Source: Nocardioides lianchengensis | GTDB taxonomy: Bacteria > Actinomycetota > Actinomycetes > Propionibacteriales > Nocardioidaceae | Assembly (NCBI RefSeq): GCF_900101465.1 | Contig: NZ_FMZM01000012.1 | Location: forward strand, 62,001 to 126,000 | Length of the DNA stretch: 64,000 nucleotides | Direction of reading: 5' to 3' | Shown here: positions 1 through 8,507 of the stretch, in pieces | How positions within the stretch are numbered: the first letter of the stretch is position 1 | Layout of the letters: every line of letters begins with the position of its first letter | The notes under the pieces: model-generated | Seen by the model: the letters and a program-made list of their open reading frames with translations, nothing else | What the model was told of the DNA's origin: nothing | Databases searched by the model: none | Position numbers and translations under genes: made by a program

Positions 1-505
1 CCATCCCGGCCCGCAGCTGCTCGGCCACGTCCGCGACGAACACCGCCCGCTCGTCGTCGTCCATCGGGCGTACGGCGACCCGGCGGTCCTCCTGCAGCTC
101 GACCGCGGAGGCGGGGTCGAGCCGCTTGCCCACGGTCGTCATCGTCGCCCGGAAGCCCGCGGCGCCGAACACGCTCGCCAGCTCGGGCGCGACCGCGGTC
201 GTCAGCGTGGTGACGCCCCGGGCGCGCACGTGCGCCTCGAGGGCGGCGATCGCCGCCGCCCACGGTCCAGGGGCGTCGCGGAGAAGGGTCGTCTGCAGGA
301 CCCGGACCGCGCAGCGACGCCGACCTGCCTCGTCGGCGTACTCGAGCAGGGCACCGCCGACGGCGACCTCGTCGACCGTCAGCGTGACGGCCTCGAGCTC
401 GGTCGGCCCGGACGGCTCCGGCAGGGGTGTGCCGGACGCCGCCCGGGACGCGCGCCACTCGTCCAGCTCGGTCCCGGGCATCGGATCAACCCGGGCGGTG
501 CTCAC
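1..505 (-). CDS. GNAT-family acetyltransferase, 3' end cut off by the window edge
   Basis: The visible part is about 168 residues. A first GNAT-like region ends with VFGAAGFRATMTTVGKRL, the usual late strand of that fold, and a second one begins with VAVRPMDDDERAVFVADVAE, so the protein seems to carry tandem acetyltransferase domains. The acetyl-CoA loop of the second domain lies outside the window. The GTG start at 505 overlaps the stop of the upstream secreted-protein gene by 4 nt (GTGA), so the two are probably translationally coupled; an ATG at 481 is the alternative start. The substrate is unknown. Family assignment is fairly sure, function is not. Confidence 0.6.
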   Translation of the reverse strand, partial: MSTARVDPMPGTELDEWRASRAASGTPLPEPSGPTELEAVTLTVDEVAVGGALLEYADEAGRRRCAVRVLQTTLLRDAPGPWAAAIAALEAHVRARGVTTLTTAVAPELASVFGAAGFRATMTTVGKRLDPASAVELQEDRRVAVRPMDDDERAVFVADVAEQLRAGM

Positions 506-2553
506 CGGAGCCGGCGCGCGTTCGACTTCGAGGCCGTCACGCGCAGGCTGGAGAGCAGCTTCACGTAGTAGCGGGTCACCTGGCTGCCGTTGCGGTCGCG
601 GACGCTCAGCGAGGTGTCGCCGTCGTCGTTGAGCCGGAGGGTCTTGACCGGGCGCCAGCTCCCGCCGCTGGACCGGGCGAAGACCCGGACCCGCTCGCCC
701 GCCACCGACGGCGGGCCGCTGATGCGCAGCCGGTCGGCCCGGGCGCCGTTGCCCGACCCGGCGAGCCGGAGCTTTGCGGTGCCCTTGCCCGAGCCGAAGT
801 CGGCGGTCGCGTCGACCCTGTCCGCGAGGCCACGAGCGGCGACGCGCAGCTGGCCGCCGGTCTCGGTGGGCCGGCCGCGCTCCGCGAGGTCGTCGACGGT
901 CACGGCGAAGGTGCCGTCGGTGTCGGTCGTCACCGCACCGGAGAGCCTGCGCGCGCCGTCGAGGAGCAGCGCGGCGTCGGCCTGCGCGCCGGGGACGAGC
1001 TCGGTCCCGCGTGTATAGCCGAGGTCGACCGTGCGGCCGGCCAGCGGCTCGCCCTCGACGGACAGGGTGCCGGCGTACCTGATCTCGGTGCCGGAGGCGG
1101 CCCGGCCCTTCACGGGCGTGAGGCCGAGCACGGCGTCACCGGCCACGAAGGTCACCGGCTCGACGGGCTGGCCGCCCGCGCTGGCCGGGGTGGTGAAGGC
1201 GAGGGTGTACTCACCGTCGGTGCCGCTCGGGTCGAACGGTACGACGAGCCTGCCGTTCGCGTCCGTGCTGCCCTGGGCAAGGGCCGGCGGCTCCTGACCG
1301 GTCCGGAACAGGCGGTACTCCAACTCCTCGGCGGCCGCCATCGGGCTGCCCTCCTGGTCGAGGACCTGGAGCGCGATGTCCCCGGCGGCGTACTCCCGGT
1401 CGTCGAAGACGGGACCGTCGGCGAGCACCGCCCGCGTGCTGGTCGCGACCGGCTCGTACGCCGGGGTCTCGACCGGCGCCGAGACGACGTCGACCCCCTC
1501 CTCGAAGGCGTCGACGTCGGTGCTGTTGGCGTAGTAGGTGGCCGCCGAGCTGTTCGGCTGGGTGACGGTGACCTCGCCGGCGGCATCGGTGTAGCCGACC
1601 AGCGAGCCGTCGGAGCTGCGGCGCACCTCGGCGCCGGCGATCCGGTCCTCGTCCTGGTCGCCGACCGCCAGGGTGAACGTCGTGGCCTGCGAGGAGGTCG
1701 AGAACCCCGACGCGAGGAAGACCTGGCTGATGGTCTGCGCCCTCAGGACGACGGGCTTGACGTCGTCGCTGTCACGCTCGGCCCGCACGGCCAGCGTGTC
1801 GCCGGCCTCGGCGTCGAACGCGGTGATGTCGAGGACGCCGTCGAACTCGCCGCCCGGGAAGATCTGGTTGCCGGTCTCGGGGATCTTGACCGGGGTGGCC
1901 TCGACGGCGGCCGCGATCTGACCGCGGAAGGCGCCGTCCGCCGAGTGCCACACCGACAGCTCGACCGCTCCGTCGTTCGCCGACGTGGTGCCGTCAATGC
2001 GCAGCGTCGTCGGGAGCGGCGTCGACGTGGTGTACGGCGGCGCGAAGAAGTTCGCGTCGGTCGTGCTGCTGGAGCCGGTCTGGAGGCCGACGCTGTTGAC
2101 CCCGGATCCGGGGCCGCTGAGCTCCACGGAGTTGCGGGTCGAGTACGTCACCGTCGGGCCGCCCGCGGTCTCCGTCGTCGCCACGGCGCGCAGCGCGATG
2201 ACCTTGTCCACCTGCTCGGGAGCCGGGGCCCACAGCAGCGTCTCGTAGCCTGACTCGCTCGTCGCCGTGCCGGTGACCTGGACCCACCCGGGGTCGAGGT
2301 CGCCGGCCGCGGGGTCGGCGTTGTACTCGAACGTCACCGCGGCCTGCTGGTCGACCTTCTCGGCCGTGAGCGCGATGGTGCCGTCGGCGGCCCCGTCGGA
2401 CCGGGTGGACGCGACCGCGTCGTACTGGCTGAGCAGCCGCACCCCGGGTCCGTCAGCGGCGAGGGCCGGCGGGGCCGTCACCGCGAGTCCCGTGATCGCG
2501 AGTGCGCTGACCGCGCTGATCGCCAGTCCCTGACCGAGCTTGCTGAGCTGCAT
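502..2553 (-). CDS. secreted multi-domain surface protein with Ig-like repeats, function unknown
   Basis: The protein has 683 residues. It opens with a Sec signal peptide (MQLSKLGQGLAIS, hydrophobic core, cleavage expected after PPALA). The rest is rich in Thr, Ser, Gly and Asp with alternating beta-strand patterns, typical of Ig-like or carboxypeptidase-regulatory-like modules such as those around VRRSSDGSLVGYTDAAGEVT and LAQGSTDANGRLVVPFD. There are no catalytic motifs, no LPXTG and no C-terminal membrane helix; the C-terminus is basic (NARRLR). ATG 2553 is preferred over GTG 2559 because AGAGGG sits 5 nt upstream of it. It overlaps the downstream acetyltransferase gene. Likely an extracellular or wall-associated adhesin-type protein; this is inference. 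Confidence 0.7.
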   Translation of the reverse strand: MQLSKLGQGLAISAVSALAITGLAVTAPPALAADGPGVRLLSQYDAVASTRSDGAADGTIALTAEKVDQQAAVTFEYNADPAAGDLDPGWVQVTGTATSESGYETLLWAPAPEQVDKVIALRAVATTETAGGPTVTYSTRNSVELSGPGSGVNSVGLQTGSSSTTDANFFAPPYTTSTPLPTTLRIDGTTSANDGAVELSVWHSADGAFRGQIAAAVEATPVKIPETGNQIFPGGEFDGVLDITAFDAEAGDTLAVRAERDSDDVKPVVLRAQTISQVFLASGFSTSSQATTFTLAVGDQDEDRIAGAEVRRSSDGSLVGYTDAAGEVTVTQPNSSAATYYANSTDVDAFEEGVDVVSAPVETPAYEPVATSTRAVLADGPVFDDREYAAGDIALQVLDQEGSPMAAAEELEYRLFRTGQEPPALAQGSTDANGRLVVPFDPSGTDGEYTLAFTTPASAGGQPVEPVTFVAGDAVLGLTPVKGRAASGTEIRYAGTLSVEGEPLAGRTVDLGYTRGTELVPGAQADAALLLDGARRLSGAVTTDTDGTFAVTVDDLAERGRPTETGGQLRVAARGLADRVDATADFGSGKGTAKLRLAGSGNGARADRLRISGPPSVAGERVRVFARSSGGSWRPVKTLRLNDDGDTSLSVRDRNGSQVTRYYVKLLSSLRVTASKSNARRLR

Positions 2554-2753
2554 CGTCACCCTCTGGTGCTCCGTGCCCGTGTCTCCGGTGACCGGGCAGC
2601 CCGGCCGACCCTAGGCGTCCGTCGACGGGCGCGCGGACGAATCGAAGAACCCCACCCCTTCGGGGCCGCCGGCCCGACGGGCTCGCGGAGGGTCTCGGTC
2701 GTCAGCGGAGCTCCCGACGAATGACCGGTGGGTCTGCCGGGCACCGATGTCGC

Positions 2754-3170
2754 ATGCTCTCCCTCACCTACCTGAGCTCCTCGACCCACCTGATGTCGTC
2801 GGCGCAGCTCGTGGAGATGCTCGAGGCGATCCGCCCGCGCAACGTCGAGCGCGGCCTGACCGGAATGCTGCTCTACAGCGGCGGCAACATCATCCAGACC
2901 CTCGAGGGTCCGGACGAGACCGTCCTGAGGACGTACGACGCGATCAAGGCCGACCGGCGCCACTCGGGAATCCTCGAGGTGCTCCGCGACACGATCGACG
3001 AGCGGGCGTTCCCGGACTGGTCGATGGGCTTCACCGACCTGAGCGGGGTCGACGTGGCCGAGCTGGACGGGTTCAACGACTACCTGCAGCTGCCGACCGA
3101 CCGGCCCGACGTCGGCGAGCGCCAGGTCGAGACGATGCTGCGGGTGTTCAAGCAGCACAACCGCTTCTGA
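2754..3170 (+). CDS. stand-alone BLUF blue-light sensor protein
   Basis: The protein has 138 residues and is essentially one BLUF domain, which binds FAD and senses blue light. Tyr6, Asn30, Gln48, Trp89 and Met91 have exactly the spacing of the AppA photocycle residues Tyr21, Asn45, Gln63, Trp104 and Met106, so it should be photoactive. The core reads GLTGMLLYSGGNIIQTLEG. No effector domain is attached, so it probably acts through a partner protein. ATG 2754 places the first strand at the N-terminus as in the family; an in-frame ATG at 2721 with GGAG 10 nt upstream is a real alternative and would add 11 residues. It stands alone beside the stress island. Confidence 0.9.
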   Translation: MLSLTYLSSSTHLMSSAQLVEMLEAIRPRNVERGLTGMLLYSGGNIIQTLEGPDETVLRTYDAIKADRRHSGILEVLRDTIDERAFPDWSMGFTDLSGVDVAELDGFNDYLQLPTDRPDVGERQVETMLRVFKQHNRF

Positions 3171-3186
3171 AGGTCCTGGAGCGGGT

Positions 3187-3238
3187 GCTGCGGTCCCAAC
3201 TCGGGCCCCACGGGGAGAGAACCGTCCGGGACCGCAGC
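3187..3238. terminator. hairpin between convergent genes
   Basis: An 11-bp perfect inverted repeat (GCTGCGGTCCC, then GGGACCGCAGC) surrounds a 30-nt GC-rich loop. It lies between the BLUF gene and the convergent PPOX gene. There is no T-tract, which is common for actinobacterial terminators. Role inferred from position. Confidence 0.45.
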
Positions 3239-3402
3239 TGGCCCCGACCTGGAGCACCGGGAAGTCGCCCGGGCGCGACGCTCCTCCGGGCGCGCGCCCA
3301 CTCCCCCTGCTCCGGAACCGGTCCGGGCCGACGCTGATCCTAGACAGCGCCTGGGAAGAGCCCCTCGCCGACGCCGGTCGTCCACGCCGCGGGACGACAC
3401 CG

Positions 3403-3798
3403 TCAGACCCAGGTGAACCGGCGGCCCTCGACCGCGTCCGGGACCAGCTCGACCACCTCGGAGGCCACCTCCAACACCCACGGCCGCGCCTCGGGTACGT
3501 CGGGCGGCCGCTCGGCCGGCTCCAGCCAGCGCAGGTGGCCGCGCGCCACCACCGACCAGGCCTCGTGCTCGCCGCGCCAGTCGATCTCGAGCGCGACGTC
3601 GGAGCCCAGGGCCGCGGCCAGCAGCTTGTTCCCGGATTGAGTGCGCACGTGGACGACCCGACCGGACGTCGCGTAGTCGATCGGGACGATGTGCACCTCG
3701 TCGACCAGCCGGTAGGCGAGCCGCCCGAACGACTCGTCCTCCAGCAGCGCCCAGCACTCCTCGGCCGTCATCGTCCCGGCCTCGCCCAGGACATTCAC
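3403..3798 (-). CDS. PPOX-fold (pyridoxamine 5'-phosphate oxidase-like) flavin-binding protein
   Basis: The protein has 131 residues. The pattern ECWALLEDESFGRLAY, then VHIVPIDYATSGRVVHVRT, then LEIDWRGEHEAWSVVARGHL is that of small split-barrel FMN- or F420-binding proteins, often annotated as pyridoxamine 5'-phosphate oxidase family. In mycobacteria related proteins sit in dormancy regulons. The reaction is unknown and true PNPOx activity is unlikely. GTG 3798 overlaps the stop of the upstream stress protein by 4 nt, suggesting coupling; ATG 3771 is an alternative start matching the usual family N-terminus. It forms an operon with the universal stress gene at 3795-4736. A second PPOX gene lies at 5761. 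Confidence 0.8.
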   Translation of the reverse strand: MNVLGEAGTMTAEECWALLEDESFGRLAYRLVDEVHIVPIDYATSGRVVHVRTQSGNKLLAAALGSDVALEIDWRGEHEAWSVVARGHLRWLEPAERPPDVPEARPWVLEVASEVVELVPDAVEGRRFTWV

Positions 3799-4736
3799 GT
3801 CCGCACCCCGCCCGCGCCCTCCAGCACCAGCCCCGGGACGACGGCCGACCGACCGGGCGGCACCACCCGGACCGGGCAGGCGGACTCGCGCAGCACGGTG
3901 CGAGCCGTCGAGCCCAGGTGCACCGCGGCCGGGAACCCGTGCGCGCGCCGGACCAGGACCAGCTCGTCGACCTCCTGGGACGCGGCCACCAAAGCGTGGG
4001 CCGGCTGGTCGTGGACCACCCGCAGCTCGACCACGACGTCCGGGTACGACGTCCGCCACTCGGCGACGGCGACCTCCAGCTCGCGGCGGGCCCGGGCGTC
4101 CCACCCGTCGACCGCGGGACGGCCGGCGACGCCGTCGTCGTCGTACTCACTGGGGAGCCGCCAGGCATGCAGCACCAGGAGGCGGCTGCCCCGGGCCTGC
4201 GCCACGGAGAACGCCTCGCCGAGCAGGTCGAGCGCCTGCGCGGGCTTCTTGACCGCGGCCAGCACCACCCTGTGCCCGGCGCCGGACCAGCCCTCGGGCA
4301 CGGAGACGACCGGCGTGGCCGCGGCGGCCGCGACCCCGGTCGAGGTGTTGCCCGTGAGCAGCCGGCCGAGCAGCGGGCGCCGGTCGGCGCCGACGACCAG
4401 CAGCCGGGCGCCGCGGGCATCGGCGACCAGGGACGCGACCCGGGTGCCGTGCCGCAGCACGGTCCGCACCGGACCCTCGTCGACCCCTGCCTGCGTCAGC
4501 GCCGAGCGGAGCACCGCCCGGCCGCCGTCGGCGATCTCCTGCAGGGGCAGCGGGTACGCCGCGGCCGCGTAGTCCGGCAGCACGTGCACCACCCGCAGCG
4601 TGCCCTCCGTGCGCCGGGCCTCGGACCGCGCGTAGCGCAGCGCGTCGATGCTGGCCGCCGAGCCGTCGACGCCGACCACGACGTCCGCGCTCCCGACCTT
4701 GGTGTCCGCCTTGCCCGCGATCATGTTCGTGGTCAT
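3795..4736 (-). CDS. tandem universal stress protein
   Basis: The protein has 313 residues and two Usp domains. The first runs from ADVVVGVDGSAASIDALRYA to ATPVVSVP, the second from HRVVLAAVKKPAQALDLL to SACPVRVVPPG. The first has a nucleotide-loop-like stretch VVGADRRPLLGRLLTG, but the classical G-2X-G-9X-G(S/T) motif is degenerate, so ATP binding is uncertain. The family helps cells survive hypoxia, starvation or redox stress. ATG 4736 is chosen because GGGAGG lies 5 nt upstream; a 15-residue upstream extension is unlikely. It heads a two-gene operon with the PPOX gene and is followed upstream by a second tandem Usp gene in the same direction. Confidence 0.88.
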   Translation of the reverse strand: MTTNMIAGKADTKVGSADVVVGVDGSAASIDALRYARSEARRTEGTLRVVHVLPDYAAAAYPLPLQEIADGGRAVLRSALTQAGVDEGPVRTVLRHGTRVASLVADARGARLLVVGADRRPLLGRLLTGNTSTGVAAAAATPVVSVPEGWSGAGHRVVLAAVKKPAQALDLLGEAFSVAQARGSRLLVLHAWRLPSEYDDDGVAGRPAVDGWDARARRELEVAVAEWRTSYPDVVVELRVVHDQPAHALVAASQEVDELVLVRRAHGFPAAVHLGSTARTVLRESACPVRVVPPGRSAVVPGLVLEGAGGVRT

Positions 4737-4805
4737 GTCGACCTCCCGGATCAGCACGAGGAGGGTTCCTCGTATCTCCATCGTCCGGCGCTCGGACCGT
4801 CCGGG

Positions 4806-5654
4806 TCAGGGCCGGACGCCACCGGTCGGCAGGCCCTTGGACCCGGTCCGGCGGGGGCCCGGGACGTGCACCCGGTGGGCGTCGACCGGCGTGCTGAGCA
4901 ACACCGGGCAGCGGGCGTCGCGTAGCACCGCCCGCGCCACCGGACCGAGGCGCGATCCGCCGGGGAGCAGCGGCTCGTGGCGACCGAGGACCACCAGGTC
5001 GGCGTCCGTGGACGCCTCGATCAGGGCCTCCCCCGCGGGCCCGTGCACCACCCGCACGTCCACGGGGACGTCGGGGTGCCATGCGCGCAGGCTGGCCGTG
5101 GCGCGCTCGACCTCGGCCGCCACCTCCTCCGGGTCGCGAGCCGGACGCCACCACGACGCCAGCAGGGTCAGGGCCGCGCCCCCCGCCCGGGCCGCGGCGA
5201 ACGCCTCCACGAGCGCCTCGCCCCCGTTGGCGCCCTCGTCGACCCCGACGACCACCCGAGGCCCGGCGGTACGCCGTACCCAGTCGTCCGGGACGGCCAG
5301 CACGGGCGCGGGCACCCGCGCGGCGGCGACACCCGTCAGCGTGCGCACGTAGGGGTGCCCGGCGTACGACGACCGCCCGACGACCAGCAGTGCGGCGTCG
5401 ACGGCCGGTCCGGTCAGGACCGCGGTCGGGGAGCCCGGCACCGTGCCGGCGGTGACCGGCACCAGGCCGGCGACCGCCGCGTCCGCGTACCGACGGGCGG
5501 CGGTGAGGACGTCGTCCGGCGCGGGGTCCGTCGTGGCGTGCAGCAGGTGCAGGCGGCGGTCCCGCCGGACGGCCTCGCCGGCGGCGTGGGCGACGGCGGC
5601 CCGCGAGCCGCTGCGGCCGACCGCGACGACGACGGGCGGGGACAGGACGGTCAT
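4806..5654 (-). CDS. tandem universal stress protein
   Basis: The protein has 282 residues with two Usp repeats. The first starts PPVVVAVGRSGSRAAVAHAA and ends with PAPVLAVPDDW; the second starts RVVVGVDEGANGGEALVEAF and ends RCPVLLSTPVD. The loops VVGRSSYAGHPYVRTLTG and VLGRHEPLLPGGSRLG are degenerate versions of the ATP motif. GGAG lies 6 nt before ATG 5654, which supports the start. It is adjacent to, and in the same direction as, the Usp-PPOX pair downstream, but 69 bp separates them, so a separate promoter is possible. Probable role in stress or dormancy survival, based on family only. Confidence 0.87.
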   Translation of the reverse strand: MTVLSPPVVVAVGRSGSRAAVAHAAGEAVRRDRRLHLLHATTDPAPDDVLTAARRYADAAVAGLVPVTAGTVPGSPTAVLTGPAVDAALLVVGRSSYAGHPYVRTLTGVAAARVPAPVLAVPDDWVRRTAGPRVVVGVDEGANGGEALVEAFAAARAGGAALTLLASWWRPARDPEEVAAEVERATASLRAWHPDVPVDVRVVHGPAGEALIEASTDADLVVLGRHEPLLPGGSRLGPVARAVLRDARCPVLLSTPVDAHRVHVPGPRRTGSKGLPTGGVRP

Positions 5655-5760
5655 GGCGTGCTCCGATCTCTCGCGTCACCACGCTCACCTCCCCGCGGCC
5701 GACGGGGCCAGGGACGAACGGCCCGGGTCAGCAGGCCGCCGGTCCCGATCACGCCCTCGA

Positions 5761-6324
5761 CTAGTCGACCCTCCGGTACGCCGGCCGCTGTAGCGGGTCC
5801 CATCCGGTCCCGAGCCGGCGCCCGGTGAGCTCCCGCCACCCCAGCCGTACGACGACCTCGCGCTCCCCCGGCGCCCACGGCCGGACCGGCCGCCCCTGGT
5901 CGGCCGTCGCCGCCGACCCGGCGGCGACGACCTCGAGCGGACCGCAGGCCTGGACGCTCCACCCGACCTGGTCGGCGTGGTCCAGCCCGTCCACCTCGAA
6001 CGCCGCCGGCTCGCCGGACCGACCGTCGAGCAGCTCCGCGAGCGCCGAACCCACCCGGGTCCGCATCAGGACCGCGTCGCCGACGACCGTGTAGTTCATC
6101 GGCTGGATGCGCGGGCCGTCGTACGCCCAGAACGCGAGACGGCCGACTACGCCGCTGGCGAGCAGCGTCCGGCAGTCCTCCGGGTCCAGGACGATCTCGG
6201 CTCTCTCGACCCCAGCGTGGCGTCGGCTGCGGCCGGACGGACAGGGCCCTTCGTCCCCCTGCTTGGGGGCGATCGGCCGTGGGCGGGGCCCGGCGACCGG
6301 AGAAGGCTGGCCGCATGAGCACAC
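5761..6324 (-). CDS. PPOX-fold flavin-binding protein, start uncertain
   Basis: The conserved part starts AEIVLDPEDCRTLLASGVVG and continues LAFWAYDGPRIQPMNYTVVG, VLMRTRVGSALAELL and AAFEVDGLDHADQVGWSV, the split-barrel layout of pyridoxamine-phosphate-oxidase-like proteins. The problem is the start. No ATG, GTG or TTG occurs in frame between GTG 6324 and the conserved domain, which begins near 6210. GTG 6324 overlaps the start of the divergent flavodoxin gene by 10 nt and has no clear ribosome site, and the extra N-terminal 40 residues look disordered. A rare start codon or a leaderless transcript are alternatives. Fold assignment is good, exact 5' end poor. Confidence 0.72.
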   Translation of the reverse strand: MCSCGQPSPVAGPRPRPIAPKQGDEGPCPSGRSRRHAGVERAEIVLDPEDCRTLLASGVVGRLAFWAYDGPRIQPMNYTVVGDAVLMRTRVGSALAELLDGRSGEPAAFEVDGLDHADQVGWSVQACGPLEVVAAGSAATADQGRPVRPWAPGEREVVVRLGWRELTGRRLGTGWDPLQRPAYRRVD

Positions 6325-6866
6325 CTGCCGGTCGCGCCCTGGTGGCGCGCGAGTCCCTGTTCGGCAACACCGCCCGCCTGGCCACCGCGGTGGCCTGCGG
6401 CCTGACCCGCTCCGGTCTCGAGGTCGACACCGTCGACGTCGGCGCCGAGTCCGAGGGCCGGCCGCCGATGCCGGTGGCGTCGTACGACCTGCTGGTGGTC
6501 GGGTCGCCGACCCACGCGTTCACCCTGAGCCGGGCCAGCACCCGGGCGGAGGCCGTCGAGCAGGGCGCCCCCGCCGAGCGGGCCGGGCGCGGGATGCGCG
6601 AGTGGCTCGCCGAGCTGCCCGCCGAGGTGAGCGGGCAGCGGGCGGCGGCGTTCGACACGCGGCTGGCCCACCTCCAGCACCTGCCCGGGTCGGCGTCCGC
6701 CAAGGCGACCCGGGTGCTGCGCCGACACGGCTACCGGACCGACGAGCCGATCTCGTTCTATGTCACCGACGGGGTCGGGCCGCTGCTCGAGGACGAGCTG
6801 GCCCGCGCCGAGACCTGGGGCGCCTACCTCGGCATCCGCCTGCGCTCCGACGCCGTCGCGAGCTGA
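6315..6866 (+). CDS. flavodoxin-family protein
   Basis: The protein has 183 residues. It starts with the FMN phosphate-loop region ALVARESLFGNTARLATAV, followed by VASYDLLVVGSPTHAFTLSR, the usual flavodoxin-like arrangement. The first flavodoxin strand normally reads T-x-T/S-x-T-G-x-T; here it is ARESLFGNT, so FMN binding is likely but the loop is variant. It may carry electrons or act as an NADPH-dependent FMN reductase-like protein; the partner is not known. GGAGAAGG lies 8 nt before ATG 6315. The gene diverges from the PPOX gene and is followed at 10 bp by a Usp-like gene and then a CBS gene, probably one operon. Confidence 0.82.
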   Translation: MSTPAGRALVARESLFGNTARLATAVACGLTRSGLEVDTVDVGAESEGRPPMPVASYDLLVVGSPTHAFTLSRASTRAEAVEQGAPAERAGRGMREWLAELPAEVSGQRAAAFDTRLAHLQHLPGSASAKATRVLRRHGYRTDEPISFYVTDGVGPLLEDELARAETWGAYLGIRLRSDAVAS

Positions 6867-6876
6867 GGACGGGACC

Positions 6877-7710
6877 GTGACCACCGCGTCGCTGCACCGG
6901 GCCGAGGCCCACCGGGACCCGGGCCGGCCGCACCGGCGGGTCACCGTCGGCGTGCACGACCGCTGCGGCTGCCCGGGAGCGGTCGCCTGGGCCGCCGCCG
7001 AGGCGCACCGCACCGCCGCCGACCTGGCGCTGCTGGAGTGCGTGCCGGTGCACGACCCGGCCTGGGACGACCAGCCATTGGCCGTGCAGCGCGCGGTGCT
7101 GCGCCGGCTGCTGCTCCACGCGCCCCTCGGCGAGGCGCCGATCCTGGAGCGCGCCGTCGGGCCGGTGGTCGAGGGCCTGCTCACCGCCTCCCGGCGCAGT
7201 GAGCTGCTGGTGCTGGGCCGCGGGCGCGACCTCAGTCCGGTCGTGCTCCAGGTCGCGCTGCGGGCGCCCCGGCCGGTGGCCGCGGTCCCCACCACCTGGA
7301 TGCCGTACGACGTCCCCGCCACCGCTCCGGTCCTGCTCGGCCTCCCGGGGCTGCAGCCGGACGGCCAGGGACTCGCCGCGCGGGCGCTGTCGTACGCCCT
7401 GGTGGCTGCGCGGCGTCGCGGCGTCGGCGTGCACCTGGTCGCGGGCTGGGAGCCGTTCGCGACCGGCACCGGCCGGGACCGGGCACTCCGCGTCTTCCGC
7501 CGGCGCGAGCAGCTGGTCGCCGACGCGGTCCGGGCGGTGACCCAGGTCTACCCCGAGGTGCCCGTGCGCGTGTCGGTCCCGGTGGGCGACCTGGCCGCGG
7601 AGCTGGTCCGGCTCTCGGCGCACGCCCGCGCGGTGGTGCTGCCCCCGGTCGCGCCGCTGGTCGCGACCTGCCTGCCCCGCACGGCCGGCCCGCTGGTGGT
7701 CGTGCCGTGA
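6877..7710 (+). CDS. universal stress protein-like, tandem domain
   Basis: The protein has 277 residues. The N-terminal half (VTVGVHDRCGCPGAVAWAAA to PRPVAAVPTTW) and C-terminal half (TAPVLLGLPGLQPDGQGLAA to TAGPLVVVP) both resemble Usp folds but are more divergent than the two Usp proteins at 3.8-5.7 kb. No complete ATP motif is visible. GTG 6877 has GAGG about 8 nt upstream and lies 10 nt after the flavodoxin stop, so co-transcription with flavodoxin and the CBS gene is likely. Stress role inferred from family and neighbours. Confidence 0.75.
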   Translation: MTTASLHRAEAHRDPGRPHRRVTVGVHDRCGCPGAVAWAAAEAHRTAADLALLECVPVHDPAWDDQPLAVQRAVLRRLLLHAPLGEAPILERAVGPVVEGLLTASRRSELLVLGRGRDLSPVVLQVALRAPRPVAAVPTTWMPYDVPATAPVLLGLPGLQPDGQGLAARALSYALVAARRRGVGVHLVAGWEPFATGTGRDRALRVFRRREQLVADAVRAVTQVYPEVPVRVSVPVGDLAAELVRLSAHARAVVLPPVAPLVATCLPRTAGPLVVVP

Positions 7711-7744
7711 CCCGACCCCCGAGCCGATCCCCCAGGAGGACGAC

Positions 7745-8332
7745 ATGCTGGTGACCGACGTGATGACGCGCGAGGTGGTGACGGTGCGGCGTGACGCCAC
7801 CGTCAAGGAGACGCTGGGCCTGCTGGCGTCGTACCGCGTGACGGCGCTGCCGGTCGTCGACGACGACGGGCGGCTGGTCGGGGTGGTGAGCGAGGCCGAC
7901 CTGATCCGCGAGTCGGTGCCGAGCGACCCGCGCACGCACCTCGGCCCGCTCCCCGCCGCCCCACACCCGCCGCGCCGCGTCGACGAGGTGTTCACCCCGC
8001 GCCCCGTCACCGTGCGCCCGTACGACGACCTCGCCGTGGCCGTCGAACTGATGACGACCACCAGCGTGAAGAGCCTGCCGGTGGTCGACGAGCTCGGCCG
8101 GGTGGCAGGGGTGGTGGCGCGCAGCGACGTCGTCCGGATGCTCGCCCGCGCCGACGGCGTGATCGAGGCCGAGCTCGACGACACCTACCGCTCGCTGGGT
8201 CACCCCGACTGGCTGGTCACCGTCACCGACGGGTCGGTGGAGGTGGTCGGGCCGATGGGCGGCGGCGAGCGGTCGCTGGCCGAGGTGGTCGCCCGCACCG
8301 TTCCGGGGGTGGTGGAGGTACGGGTCGGGTGA
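7745..8332 (+). CDS. CBS-domain pair protein with C-terminal BON-like domain
   Basis: The protein has 195 residues. CBS domain 1 covers about residues 1-60 (VTDVMTREVVTVRRDATVKE, then TALPVVDDDGRLVGVVSEAD), CBS domain 2 about 80-140 (EVFTPRPVTVRPYDDLAVAV, then SLPVVDELGRVAGVVARSDV). The tail from about 150 (DWLVTVTDGSVEVVG, then ARTVPGVVEVRVG) looks like a BON domain. CBS pairs bind adenosyl nucleotides and act as energy sensors. A strong AGGAGG site lies 5 nt before ATG 7745. In mycobacteria similar CBS proteins belong to hypoxia regulons, which fits the surrounding Usp and PPOX genes. Confidence 0.88.
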   Translation: MLVTDVMTREVVTVRRDATVKETLGLLASYRVTALPVVDDDGRLVGVVSEADLIRESVPSDPRTHLGPLPAAPHPPRRVDEVFTPRPVTVRPYDDLAVAVELMTTTSVKSLPVVDELGRVAGVVARSDVVRMLARADGVIEAELDDTYRSLGHPDWLVTVTDGSVEVVGPMGGGERSLAEVVARTVPGVVEVRVG

Positions 8333-8507
8333 GGCTCAGGAGATGACGGCGTCGATCGTCTTCTTCAGCGCACTCGGCTGGGCCGGGCTGCGCGGCGCCT
8401 TCTCGCGCGCGGCCGCCATCTCCGCCCCGATGCGGCCTCCTGGGTAGACCTGTGGGTACCCGGAGGGGTCGCGCCCCGACGCCACCCCGACGGGTGACGG
8501 CGCGCCT

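Noticed and set aside
8336..8419. 27-codon frame MAAAREKAPRSPAQPSALKK-TIDAVIS
   Set aside because: Codon use is acceptable, but GGGGCGGAG abuts the ATG directly and there is no other support. It might be a small gene or chance.
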